Translations under genes and position numbers: made by a program
DNA from: an uncultured Agromyces sp.
Lineage (GTDB): Bacteria; Actinomycetota; Actinomycetes; Actinomycetales; Microbacteriaceae
NCBI GenBank assembly: GCA_913053875.1
Contig: CAJXGN010000002.1
Coordinates: forward strand, 124,001 to 188,000
Length of the DNA: 64,000 bases
Direction of reading: 5' to 3'
Shown here: one piece after another, positions 7,981-16,219 of the stretch
How the letters are laid out: each line of letters begins with the position of its first letter
Position numbering within the stretch: the stretch's first letter is position 1
The notes under the pieces: model-generated
Seen by the model: the letters and a program-made list of their open reading frames with translations, nothing else
Told to the model about the DNA's origin: nothing
Databases searched by the model: none

Positions 7981-9027
7981 ATGGCCGACAGCACGCAGTC
8001 GAAGCCGCGCAGCACCGGAACAGGTCGCGCGACGACCCTCGGCGACGTCGCGAAGCGCGCCGGGGTCTCCCTCGCGACCGCCTCGAAGGCGATCAACGGC
8101 CGCGGCGACGTCGCGGCCGCCACGCGGCAGCGCGTGATGGACGCAGCCGAGGAGCTCTCGTTCACGCCCAACGCGCTCGCGCGCAGCCTCATCGCTGGCC
8201 GCACGGGCACCGTCGGGCTGCTCACGAGCGACCTCGAGGGCCGGTTCGTCATCCCGATCCTCATGGGCGCCGAGGACGCGTTCGGCGCCGGGCAGGTCAA
8301 CGTCTTCCTGTGCGACGCGCGCGGCGACGCCATCCGCGAGCAGCACCACATCCGCGCCCTGCTGAACCGTCGGGTCGACGGCATCATCGTCGTGGGCCGC
8401 CAGACCGACCCGCGCCCCTCGCTCGGCCACGACCTGCCGGTGCCGGTCGTCTACGCGTACGCGCCCTCCGACGACCCGACCGACCTCTCGCTCACGCCCG
8501 ACAATCGTGCCGGCGGTCGCATGGCCACCGAGCACCTGATCGGCCTCGGCCGCACCCGCATCGCCCACATCAGCGGCGACCCGGCGTACGCGGCGGCCCA
8601 GGATCGCGCGGTGGGCGTGCGCGAGGCGACGGATGCCGCGGGGCTCGAGCTCGTCGGCGACGTCATGTTCTCCGACTGGTCGGAGCACTGGGGCCGCGAC
8701 GCGGCGTCACTGCTGCTCACGCGGCACCCCGACGTCGACGGCATCGTCTGCGGGTCGGACCAGATCGCGCGCGGCGTGCTCGACGCGCTGCGCGACGCCG
8801 GCCGCACCGTGCCCGACGACGTGGCGGTCATCGGCTACGACAACTGGGAGGTGCTCGCGACGAACTCGCGCCCCGAGCTCACGAGCGTCGATGCGAACAT
8901 GCAGCAGCTGGGGCGCACGGCCGCTCGCCGCATCTTCGACGCGATCGACGGCGCCGACATCGGCAGCGGCACCGAGTACCTGCCCGTGCGCCTCGTGCAG
9001 CGCGGCTCGACGGTGCCGCGCCGCTGA
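7981..9027 (+). CDS. LacI-family transcriptional regulator
   Basis: The 348-residue protein has an N-terminal LacI helix-turn-helix (TLGDVAKRAGVSLATASKAI, about residues 19-38), a hinge helix, and a periplasmic-binding-like sensor domain to the C terminus. ATG 7981 is chosen over the in-frame GTG at 7975 because GGGGAGG ends 5 nt before it. Divergent from the sugar ABC/GH127 operon, with a palindrome over that promoter, so it most likely represses it and is released by the imported sugar or a product. It has no visible phosphorylation-linked CcpA features. Confidence 0.93.
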   Translation: MADSTQSKPRSTGTGRATTLGDVAKRAGVSLATASKAINGRGDVAAATRQRVMDAAEELSFTPNALARSLIAGRTGTVGLLTSDLEGRFVIPILMGAEDAFGAGQVNVFLCDARGDAIREQHHIRALLNRRVDGIIVVGRQTDPRPSLGHDLPVPVVYAYAPSDDPTDLSLTPDNRAGGRMATEHLIGLGRTRIAHISGDPAYAAAQDRAVGVREATDAAGLELVGDVMFSDWSEHWGRDAASLLLTRHPDVDGIVCGSDQIARGVLDALRDAGRTVPDDVAVIGYDNWEVLATNSRPELTSVDANMQQLGRTAARRIFDAIDGADIGSGTEYLPVRLVQRGSTVPRR

Positions 9028-9057
9028 CCCGACCCGACCCCCAACCACGCCCGATCC

Positions 9058-9155
9058 GGCACGTGCCGCGCGACCTGGCACGCGCAACGTGCGCGGGCAC
9101 GTCGTGCACGACGTGCCGGGTAGCTTTCGACGTGCCGGCTCGCTCGGCACGTGCC
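9058..9155. repeat. Multi-palindrome intergenic repeat, copy 2
   Basis: Second copy of the element at 2501-2598, exactly the same length (98 bp), with 88 identical positions by hand count. Outer GGCACGTGCC palindromes lie at 9058-9067 and 9146-9155, and the perfect 22-bp palindrome at 9096-9117. It again sits between convergent genes (LacI and the small membrane protein). The two copies bracket the whole sugar-utilisation locus, and palindromic blocks are far better conserved than the spacers. Confidence 0.85.
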
Positions 9156-9206
9156 GAGTGACCGACCGCCGATGCGCCGACCGGGCACGGCGGGAAGCGC
9201 GCCGCG

Positions 9207-9596
9207 CTACCAGATCGTGCCGGCGCCGAAGAAGATCGAGACGAACGCGAGCGTGCCGAGCACGAGGCCGGCGATCGCGACCCCGAGGCCCGCGCCGCCG
9301 ATGCGGTGCGCGCGCACGATGCCGAGGATGCCGAAGATGATCGCCAGCAGGTCGGGCACCGCGCCGAGGATCAGCCCGATGAACAGCGGGATCCACGTCG
9401 TGAGGAACCCCCAGATGCCGAGCACGAGCGCGGCGATCGCGAAGCCGTTGCCGGGCACGGTCTCGCGCGGCGGCGTCCAGTCCGACGGCACCGCCTGGTA
9501 CGAGCCCCACACGCTGCCGTTCCACCAACGCTGCCGGCCCGTGCCGGGTTCGGTGTACCACCCCGCCGCGGGTCCGTCGCCCGTCTCGTCCGCCAT
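9207..9596 (-). CDS. Small membrane protein with DUF2510 and DUF4190-like regions
   Basis: A 129-residue protein. Residues 10-40 resemble the actinobacterial DUF2510 motif (AGWYTEPGTGRQRWWNGSVWG); residues 50-125 contain two to three glycine-rich hydrophobic segments typical of DUF4190 (FAIAALVLGIWGFL and GVAIAGLVLGTLAFV). Function unknown; probably an inner-membrane protein with a cytoplasmic N terminus. It is convergent with LacI and divergent from the DUF2207 gene, with no operon partner. Confidence 0.8.
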   Translation of the reverse strand: MADETGDGPAAGWYTEPGTGRQRWWNGSVWGSYQAVPSDWTPPRETVPGNGFAIAALVLGIWGFLTTWIPLFIGLILGAVPDLLAIIFGILGIVRAHRIGGAGLGVAIAGLVLGTLAFVSIFFGAGTIW

Positions 9597-9722
9597 CGTC
9601 GCGCTCCGTTCCGTCCTGCTTCGATTGTGGCGGATGCCCCGCTCGCGCGCTCACCCGTCCACACGCCGGTCGCCCGGGGAGAACCCCGATGCCCCGCACG
9701 CACGAACTGGCAGACTCGACGC

Positions 9723-11660
9723 ATGCAGCTTCGAGGCATCCGCTCGCTCCCTCCTGCACTCACCCACCTCGCACCGGCGATCGCGATCGTCGCCGCGATC
9801 GCCGTCGTGCTGGGCGGCGCGTCGATGGCCGCGACCGCCGCCGGCAGCGACACGCAGGCCAGCGCGGCCGCGCCGGCCGCACAGGCCCCCGCCGGGGTCG
9901 AGGACTTCACGTTCGACTCGTTCACGGCCGACTACGCGCTCAGCCGCGATGCCGACGGCCACGCGGTGCTCGACGTGACCGAGACGATCGTCGCCCGGTT
10001 CCCCGACTTCGACCAGAACCGCGGCATCATCCGCAGCATCGTCGACACCTACGACGGCGTCGACCTGCGCACCGAGCAGATCGTGGTGACCGACGAGACC
10101 GGCGTGCCCGTGGCGGCCGAGGCGACCCGCGAGGGCGAGTACATCGACCTCGCGCTGGGCACCGACGAGTTCGTGCAGGGCGTGCAGACCTACGTGATCA
10201 GCTACCGCCAGCACGACGTCGTCGGCACGTTCGGCGACACGGGCGTCGACGAGTTCTACTGGGACGTCAACGGCACCGGCTGGCCGCAGCCGTTCGGCAC
10301 CGTGGCGATGCACCTGGTGGTCGACCCGGCGCTCACCCAGGCGCTCACGGGCGCCGCCGCCTGCTACCGCGGCGTGCAGGGCAGCGACCAGCAGTGCGAG
10401 ATCGAGTCGGATGCCGCTGCCGGCACGTTCGACGTCACCGAGACCGACCTCGGGCCGTACTCCGGCGTGACCGTGGCGATCGCGTTCGAGCAGGGCACGT
10501 TCGTGGTGCCCGAGCGCGCACGCGACAACGTGTTCTTCACCTGGGTGCCCGGTATCCTCGCGGGCCTCGTCGTGCTGCTGCTCATCGTCATGATCGTGGT
10601 GCGCGCCGCGCGCTGGCGCGACCACCCCGGCCGCGGCATCATCGTGCCCGAGTACAGCCCGCCGGAGGGCGTCGACCCCATCCTCGGCGCGAACATCATC
10701 GGCCGCCAGAAGCAGGGTCTGCAGGCGCAGATCCTGCGGCTCGCGCTGGCCGGTCGCATCCAGTTCGTCGAGACGGCCGGAGACCCCGACTGGCGCGGGC
10801 GCGAGACGAAGGACCTGCACGCAGAGCTCGTCGAGGTGCCGGGCGACCTCGAGCCGCGCGACCTGAAGCTGCTGCTCGCGATGTTCCCGACGATGCAGCC
10901 CGGCGCCCGCCGCGAGATCGACAAGAAGATGGACCTCTCGGAGGCACGCGCGCTCATCGCGGTCGACGACGACGCGCCCGCCGAGGCGCTGCGGCGCGAC
11001 CTGCGTGCGCTGCCGCCGCGCGGCGCGATGCGCTGGTTCGCGCTGAGCGCCGTGTTGGCGTCGGTGCTGCTGTGGGTCGTGTTCGTGATCGGCATGTTCT
11101 CGGAGGTCGCCACCATCTGGGTGATCGGCGGATTCGTCGTGGGCGTGCTCGGGTTCATCTTCGCGCTGATGATCGGGTCGCGCCCCGCGCTGCTGACCGA
11201 GCGCGGAGCGGCGCTGCGCGATCACCTGCGCGGCCTGCGCGACTACATGGAACTCGCCGAGAAGGACCGCATGCGCGTGCTGCAGGGCGTCGAGACCGCC
11301 GAGCGACGGCCGATCGCCTCGGCGGCCGATCGGGGCCGGGCGGCGGCGACGGATGCCGCGGAGCGGGTGCACCTCTACGAGGACCTGCTGCCCTGGGCGC
11401 AGTTGTGGGGCATCGAGGACTCGTGGGCGCGCGAGCTCGACGCGCTCGTACGCGAGGTGCCCGACGACCGCCTCGGCTACCGGCGCCACCACCACGTGCC
11501 GTACGCCGCGCTCATCGCGATGAACATGGCCGGCTCGCACGCGCTGCAGGGCGCGGCCGCGGCGCGCGTCGCGGCCGCGTCGTCGAGCTCGAGCGGCGGC
11601 TCGGGCGGCGGCGGATTCTCCGGCGGCGGCGGAGGCGGAGGCGGCGGCGGGGGTCGCTGA
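9723..11660 (+). CDS. DUF2207 membrane protein
   Basis: A 645-residue protein with an N-terminal signal or anchor (about residues 15-38), an extracytoplasmic beta-rich DUF2207 domain to about 270, a membrane helix near 280-297, a cytoplasmic region, two further helices near 440-480, and a soluble tail. The last 25 residues are almost only Ser and Gly, as is common for DUF2207 proteins. The role of the family is unknown. The start is placed at ATG 9723, with CAGACT 6 nt upstream; a longer frame reaching 9306 lies antisense to the preceding gene and is rejected. Confidence 0.85.
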   Translation: MQLRGIRSLPPALTHLAPAIAIVAAIAVVLGGASMAATAAGSDTQASAAAPAAQAPAGVEDFTFDSFTADYALSRDADGHAVLDVTETIVARFPDFDQNRGIIRSIVDTYDGVDLRTEQIVVTDETGVPVAAEATREGEYIDLALGTDEFVQGVQTYVISYRQHDVVGTFGDTGVDEFYWDVNGTGWPQPFGTVAMHLVVDPALTQALTGAAACYRGVQGSDQQCEIESDAAAGTFDVTETDLGPYSGVTVAIAFEQGTFVVPERARDNVFFTWVPGILAGLVVLLLIVMIVVRAARWRDHPGRGIIVPEYSPPEGVDPILGANIIGRQKQGLQAQILRLALAGRIQFVETAGDPDWRGRETKDLHAELVEVPGDLEPRDLKLLLAMFPTMQPGARREIDKKMDLSEARALIAVDDDAPAEALRRDLRALPPRGAMRWFALSAVLASVLLWVVFVIGMFSEVATIWVIGGFVVGVLGFIFALMIGSRPALLTERGAALRDHLRGLRDYMELAEKDRMRVLQGVETAERRPIASAADRGRAAATDAAERVHLYEDLLPWAQLWGIEDSWARELDALVREVPDDRLGYRRHHHVPYAALIAMNMAGSHALQGAAAARVAAASSSSSGGSGGGGFSGGGGGGGGGGGR

Positions 11661-11677
11661 TCGCGGGTACCGGGCCA

Positions 11678-11733
11678 AGACCCGTCAAGAGACTGCGTTC
11701 TCAGCGCTCGAAGCGCAGTATTTCGACGGGTCT
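11678..11733. repeat. Hairpin repeat with GACCCGTC arms, copy 1
   Basis: AGACCCGTC (11678-11686) pairs perfectly with GACGGGTCT (11725-11733), and an inner pair CTGCG/CGCAG (11693-11697 and 11714-11718) closes a 16-nt loop. It lies between the convergent DUF2207 and TetR genes. The same architecture recurs at 43306-43363. It could be a bidirectional terminator here, but the second copy is not between convergent genes. Confidence 0.75.
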
Positions 11734-11748
11734 CGGGTCGAACGAACG

Positions 11749-12366
11749 TCAGGCGGTCGGGTGCGGCCACCACGACGGCAGCAGCGCGGTGAAGCGCTCG
11801 GTCGCGGCCGCGATGTCGTCGTCGTCGCCGAGCGCCCAGGTCTCCATCGCCCCGACGAGCCCGCCCGCGATGTACGCGGCGGCCTCCTCCTGCGCACCCG
11901 GATCGGTCGGCGCACCCTCCACGCCGCGCTCCGCCCACACCTGCACCGCGATCAGCGCCCGGTGCCGGATCCGCACGTCGAGCACCGAGTGGAACAGCCA
12001 CCGAGAGCGCGAGCGCAGCAGGCCGCGGTACCCGGCCCGCTCCGACGCGACGTGCTCGAGCAGGGAGCGCAGCGAGTCCTCGTAGCGCCCGGCCACCTGG
12101 CTCGGGTCGCCCTCCGAGGGGTCGACGTCGACGACCGAGATGGCGTCGAACTCGTACCCGTACTGCTCGATGGCGAAGTCGTGCACGCTCTCGTGGTGAC
12201 CGTAGAACGTCGTGCGGTGCACGCCCGCCTCGCGGCACAGCGAGGTGACGCTGATCTCGTCGAGCGCCGTGGTCTCGAGCAGCCGGTTCAGTGCATCGAC
12301 CAGTGCCCGTCTCGTGCGCTCGGCACGTGGATCGAGGCCCGGCCCGCCCGGCGTGCTCGTCGTCAC
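11749..12366 (-). CDS. TetR-family transcriptional regulator
   Basis: A 205-residue regulator starting at GTG 12366. The N-terminal helix-turn-helix is at about residues 35-58 (ISVTSLCREAGVHRTTFYGH), followed by an all-helical ligand domain rich in Trp. A TAGGCT element at 12378-12373 (minus strand) is 6 nt upstream, indicating a leaderless transcript. It is downstream of and co-directional with the short-chain dehydrogenase at 12502-13242 and may control it through the quasi-palindrome at 13334-13357; this is inference. Confidence 0.9.
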   Translation of the reverse strand: MTTSTPGGPGLDPRAERTRRALVDALNRLLETTALDEISVTSLCREAGVHRTTFYGHHESVHDFAIEQYGYEFDAISVVDVDPSEGDPSQVAGRYEDSLRSLLEHVASERAGYRGLLRSRSRWLFHSVLDVRIRHRALIAVQVWAERGVEGAPTDPGAQEEAAAYIAGGLVGAMETWALGDDDDIAAATERFTALLPSWWPHPTA

Positions 12367-12372
12367 CCGCTC

Positions 12373-12378
12373 AGCCTA
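12373..12378 (-). promoter_or_regulatory. -10 hexamer TAGGCT of the TetR gene
   Basis: Minus-strand TAGGCT, separated by 6 nt from the GTG start at 12366; shows that the TetR gene has its own promoter and need not be co-transcribed with the upstream dehydrogenase. Confidence 0.5.
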
Positions 12379-12501
12379 GCCGGAGGGATGCCGCCGGATG
12401 GGCAGTGGTCGCACTGAGACGCCGCGTGACGAACCGAGACGGCGGATGCCCCGGGGCAGCACGCGGCGCGCGCGGCGCGGCCCCGGGGCATCCGCTCGCC
12501 C

Positions 12502-13242
12502 TCAGTCGTCGTAGTGCGCGAGGCCGGCGGTCTCGCCGCCGTCGGCGACGAACTCGGCGCCGGTCGAGAAGCTCGACTCGTCGCTCGCGAGGAAGAGGAT
12601 GAGGTTCGACAGCTCGATCGGCTCGCCCACGCGGTGCAGCGCGACGTGGCTCTGCGGGGTCTCGAGCTCCTCGGTCATCGGGGTGCGGATGACGCCCGGG
12701 TGCACCGAGTTCACGCGGATGTTGTAGCGCCCGAGGTCGAGGGCCGCGTTCTTGGTGAGGCCGCGCACGCCGTACTTCGCGGCGTTGTAGCCGGGCAGCG
12801 CCTCGTAGCCCTGGAGGCCGGCGGTCGAGGAGACGTTGATGATCGAGCCCGCGCCGGACTCCTTGAGTGCGGGGACGGCCGACTTGATGCCGTAGAAGAC
12901 GCCGGTGAGGTTGATCTTCACGATGAGGTCCCACGCCTCGAGCGTGTAGTCCTCGATCAGGCCGAAGTTGGCGATGCCCGCGTTGTTCACGACGATGTCG
13001 AGTCGCCCGAACGCCTCGACCGCCGCGGCGACGGCCGCCTCCCACTGGGCGTAGTCGGTGACGTCGAGGTGCACGTAGCGCACCGCGTCGCCGAGTTCGG
13101 CCGCGAGTGCCTCGCCCTCCTCGTCGAGGATGTCGCCGATCACCACCTTCGCGCCCTCGTCCACGAGCAGGCGGGCGTGCGACGCCCCCATGCCCCGGGC
13201 TCCACCGCTGATGAGTGCGACCTTTCCACTGACGCGTGCCAT
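12502..13242 (-). CDS. Short-chain dehydrogenase/reductase (SDR)
   Basis: A 246-residue classical SDR. Cofactor motif GGARGMG (residues about 13-19), NNAG at about 87-90, catalytic Ser in INVSS, and YNAAK as the catalytic Tyr-Lys pair are all present. Asp in the GDILDEEG stretch after beta-2 favours NAD(H). It oxidises or reduces an unknown alcohol/ketone, with closest resemblance in layout to 3-alpha/20-beta-hydroxysteroid-type SDRs. ATG 13242 has AGGAAGG 6 nt upstream. The frame extends much further upstream but overlaps the opposite-strand split-barrel gene and is not coding there. Confidence 0.92.
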   Translation of the reverse strand: MARVSGKVALISGGARGMGASHARLLVDEGAKVVIGDILDEEGEALAAELGDAVRYVHLDVTDYAQWEAAVAAAVEAFGRLDIVVNNAGIANFGLIEDYTLEAWDLIVKINLTGVFYGIKSAVPALKESGAGSIINVSSTAGLQGYEALPGYNAAKYGVRGLTKNAALDLGRYNIRVNSVHPGVIRTPMTEELETPQSHVALHRVGEPIELSNLILFLASDESSFSTGAEFVADGGETAGLAHYDD

Positions 13243-13333
13243 GACTACCTTCCTGGTTGCGGACCCCAGGAGTCGGTCGACCCCGGGCTGGCGGGGGTCG
13301 GCATCGCGAAGGGTGTCGACCTCGTCGTCGCCA

Positions 13334-13357
13334 TCTACACTACACCTGTTGATTAGA
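13334..13357. promoter_or_regulatory. Candidate operator upstream of the SDR gene
   Basis: A 24-bp quasi-palindrome begins TCTACACTACAC and ends with TTGATTAGA; 8 of 12 positions match between half-sites. It lies about 90 bp upstream of the SDR start in an unusually A+T-rich pocket, the expected place for a TetR operator. Confidence 0.35.
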
Positions 13358-13397
13358 GCTCGGATGCCCGGGGCGTCCGCTCGCCCCGAACCGATCG

Positions 13398-13425
13398 TTG
13401 ACACCGCCCGCCAGCCTGCGAGGAT
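13398..13425 (+). promoter_or_regulatory. Promoter of the split-barrel flavoprotein gene
   Basis: TTGACA (13398-13403), a consensus -35, is followed after 16 nt by GAGGAT (13420-13425), and after 6 nt by the ATG at 13432. This is one of the clearest promoters in the window and implies a leaderless mRNA. Confidence 0.6.
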
Positions 13426-13431
13426 GGCCCC

Positions 13432-13863
13432 ATGGATGATGCGACCACGCTGATGACGAGCCTCTCCGAGCAGGAGTGCTGGGTGCGACTGCGGAACAAC
13501 GAGATGGGCCGGCTCGCGGTGAGCGTCGACGACCGCCCCGACATCTTCCCCGTGAACTACCACGCGAGCGAGCGGTCGATCCTGTTCCGCACCGCGGGCG
13601 GCACCAAGTTCGACGACGTGACCGCGAACCACGCGGTCGCGTTCGAGGTCGACCACTTCGACCAGGACGGCGGGTGGAGCATCGTCGTGCGCGGCACCGC
13701 GAAGCCGCTCACCACGCCCGGCGAGATCGCCGACGCCGAGGGCGCACCGCTGAAGCCGTGGATCCCGACCGACAAGCCCAACTTCGTGCGCATCGAGGTC
13801 GAGGTCATCACCGGCCGCTCGGTCGTCTTCACGCTCGACCCGCGCCACGAGGGCACGCTGTAG
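13432..13863 (+). CDS. Pyridoxamine 5'-phosphate oxidase-like FMN-binding protein
   Basis: A 143-residue split-barrel protein of the PPOX/flavin-nucleotide-binding superfamily. The N-terminal LSEQECWVRLRNNEMGRLAV and PDIFPVNYHA segments and RTAGGTKFDD are characteristic of small actinobacterial members that bind FMN, F420 or heme. Substrate unknown. Two bases after its stop comes the GTG of the alpha/beta hydrolase, so the two form a small operon. Confidence 0.82.
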   Translation: MDDATTLMTSLSEQECWVRLRNNEMGRLAVSVDDRPDIFPVNYHASERSILFRTAGGTKFDDVTANHAVAFEVDHFDQDGGWSIVVRGTAKPLTTPGEIADAEGAPLKPWIPTDKPNFVRIEVEVITGRSVVFTLDPRHEGTL

Positions 13864-13865
13864 AC

Positions 13866-14681
13866 GTGGCGGAACTGACCGCGTCCGACGGGGTCCGCCT
13901 GCATTACGACGAGTCCGGCGACCCCTCGGGCCGCCCGATCGTCCTGATCGCGGGCTTCAGGGCCGCAGCGCGCAGCTGGCGCTTCCAGGTGCGCGCGTTC
14001 GGTCGCGCGGGGTACCGCGTCATCGCGTTCGACCGGCGCGGCCACGGGGCATCCGAGGTCGCGACGACCGGGCACGACATGCCGCGCCACGGCGCCGACA
14101 TCCACGACCTGCTCGAGACGCTCGACCTCCGCGACGTGACGCTCGTCGGGCAGTCCATGGGCGGCAACGCGATCTGGGCCATGGTCGAGCAGTTCGGCAC
14201 CGGGCGCGTGCGCGACATCGTGATCGTCGACCAGACGCCCAAGATGCTGAACGACGACGGCTGGGCGCACGGCTTCTACGACTACGACGCCTCCAACGCG
14301 GACACGCTCTTCGCCGAGGGCATCCCCGACCCCGGCCGCCACTCGGCGGGGTCGAAGGGCCTCGCACGCATCGCCCGCGTCGTCGTCGCGATGGACCTCC
14401 TGCGCGGCGGCCGCGGCGAGCCGGCGTTCACCGACGCCGAGCTCGCGCTGCTGCACGACCACGCCACGCGCGACTGGCGTGCGGTGATCGCCGACGTCGA
14501 CGTGCCCGTGCTGTTCGTCGCCGGCCGCGAGAGCGAGTTCTGGCCGAGCGAGCACGCCGCGGCATCCGCCGCCCTGAACCCGCTCGCCACGTCCGCGGTC
14601 ATCGAGCGGGACGGCCACGCGACCAACATCGAGCAGCCGGCGGCGTTCAACCGCGGCGTGCTGGAGTGGCTCGAGCGGTAG
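13866..14681 (+). CDS. Alpha/beta hydrolase
   Basis: A 271-residue hydrolase beginning at GTG 13866, two bases after the preceding stop. The nucleophile elbow is GQSMGG (about residues 98-103), the oxyanion-side motif is VLIAGFRAAA in place of the usual HG, and the C-terminal DGHATNIEQP supplies the catalytic His. It resembles the non-heme haloperoxidase/esterase branch. Natural substrate unknown; cytoplasmic, with no signal peptide. Confidence 0.88.
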   Translation: MAELTASDGVRLHYDESGDPSGRPIVLIAGFRAAARSWRFQVRAFGRAGYRVIAFDRRGHGASEVATTGHDMPRHGADIHDLLETLDLRDVTLVGQSMGGNAIWAMVEQFGTGRVRDIVIVDQTPKMLNDDGWAHGFYDYDASNADTLFAEGIPDPGRHSAGSKGLARIARVVVAMDLLRGGRGEPAFTDAELALLHDHATRDWRAVIADVDVPVLFVAGRESEFWPSEHAAASAALNPLATSAVIERDGHATNIEQPAAFNRGVLEWLER

Positions 14682-14690
14682 GCGCCGCGG

Positions 14691-16091
14691 TCAGCCCGGG
14701 AACGCCTTGCCCGGGTTCAGGATGCCGGCGGGATCGAGCGCGTCCTTGACGGCACGGTGCATCGCGACGACCCGCTCACCGAGCTCGACCGATGCGCCGG
14801 GCAGCTTGAGGAGCCCGACCCCGTGCTCGCCGGTGGTGGTGCCGCCGAGGGCGAGGCAGTCGTCGACGATGCGGTCGAACGCCGCCTTGGCGCGGACCTT
14901 CGCCGCATCGTCGCCCTCGGGCGCGATGATGAGCGGATGCAGGTTGCCGTCGCCGGCGTGGGCGATGTTCGCGATCGTCACGTCGTGGTCGGCCGCCGCG
15001 CGCTGGATGCGCGCCAGCATCTCGGGTACCGCACCCCTGGGCACGCAGATGTCCTCGGTGAGCACGGGACCGAGGCGTTCGAGCGACGGGTAGGCGAGCC
15101 GCCTGGCGAGGAAGAGTCGGTCGACCTCGGCGGCATCCGCTGCGGTGTCGACGCGCAGTGCGCCCGCGCCCTCCATGGCGGTGCGGATCCCGTCGGCGAG
15201 CGCCTCGCCCGTCGCGCCGGGCTCGTCGACCTGGGCGAGCAGCAGGGTGTCGGCGTCGTGCGGCAGCCCGAGGTCCTGCCAGGCGTCGACGGCGCGCAGG
15301 CAGACCGAGTCGACGATCTCGAGCGCCGAGGGGATGATGCCCGCCCGGCTGACCGCCGCGACCGCCTCGCCCGCAGCGGTGAGCGACGCGAACGACCCGA
15401 CCACGGCACGTCGCTCGCGGTGCGCGAGCGGCAGCAGGCGCACCGTCACGTCGACGATCACCCCGAGCGTCCCCTCCGACCCGACCATCAGGCCGGTCAG
15501 GTCGTAGCCCGCGACGCCCTTCGCGGTGCGCCGGCCGAGCTTCACGACCGATCCGTCGGCCAGCACGACCGTCATGCCCAGGATGTAGTCGCGCGTCACG
15601 CCGTACTTCACGCAGCAGATGCCGCCCGCGTTCGTCGCGGCGTTGCCGCCGATCGTCGAGATCGCCGAGCTCGCCGGGTCGGGCGGGTACCAGAGCCCGT
15701 GCTTCGCCACCGTCGCGCGCAGCACGTCGTTCAGCACCCCCGCCTCGGCGACCGCGTACCGCTCGTCGGCGTGCACCTCGAGCACCGCGGTCATGCGCTC
15801 GAGCGACAGCACGATGCATCCGTCGACCGCGTTCGCCCCGCCCGAGAGCCCCGTGCCCGACCCCCTGGGCACCACGCGGATGCCGCGAGCCGACGCCTCC
15901 CGCACCACGGCCGCGACCTCGGCCTCGGTGCCCGGCAGCACGACGGCGAGCGGCGTCGCGTACGGCGCCCACTCGGCGTCGTCGTGCGCGTAGCGCTCGA
16001 GGTCGCGCGAGTCGGCGAGCACCGCGTCGTCGCCGAGCAACTCGCGGAACAGGCCGACGACCTCGGTGGAAGCGGGTGCGTGCACGCTCAC
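14691..16091 (-). CDS. FAD-linked oxidase, GlcD / D-lactate dehydrogenase type
   Basis: A 466-residue flavoprotein with an N-terminal PCMH FAD-binding domain (VPRGSGTGLSGGANAV near residue 75 and GGNAATNAGGICCVKYG near 150) and a C-terminal FAD-oxidase domain ending in HAGDGNLHP and TGEHGVGLLK, where the His residues bind FAD or metal. The family oxidises 2-hydroxy acids such as glycolate or D-lactate. GTG 16091 is chosen because GAGAGGA lies 8 nt upstream. It is 128 bp downstream of the riboflavin kinase and may be the last member of the flavin-rich minus-strand series, or independent. Confidence 0.88.
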   Translation of the reverse strand: MSVHAPASTEVVGLFRELLGDDAVLADSRDLERYAHDDAEWAPYATPLAVVLPGTEAEVAAVVREASARGIRVVPRGSGTGLSGGANAVDGCIVLSLERMTAVLEVHADERYAVAEAGVLNDVLRATVAKHGLWYPPDPASSAISTIGGNAATNAGGICCVKYGVTRDYILGMTVVLADGSVVKLGRRTAKGVAGYDLTGLMVGSEGTLGVIVDVTVRLLPLAHRERRAVVGSFASLTAAGEAVAAVSRAGIIPSALEIVDSVCLRAVDAWQDLGLPHDADTLLLAQVDEPGATGEALADGIRTAMEGAGALRVDTAADAAEVDRLFLARRLAYPSLERLGPVLTEDICVPRGAVPEMLARIQRAAADHDVTIANIAHAGDGNLHPLIIAPEGDDAAKVRAKAAFDRIVDDCLALGGTTTGEHGVGLLKLPGASVELGERVVAMHRAVKDALDPAGILNPGKAFPG

Positions 16092-16219
16092 GGTGCGGTC
16101 CTCTCGTCGCGGATGCCGCACCCACCCTACGCCGCGCCCTGTACGGCCGAGGCGGCAGGTGACGCGGCGCTGCGCTCCGTCCGCCGCCCCGGCCGGCCTG
16201 GCGGGTTGGGGGAATCCGC

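Noticed and set aside
11578..11660. Ser/Gly-rich DNA repeat at the end of the DUF2207 gene as a separate element
   Set aside because: It is in frame, ends at the gene stop and is a usual tail of DUF2207 proteins.
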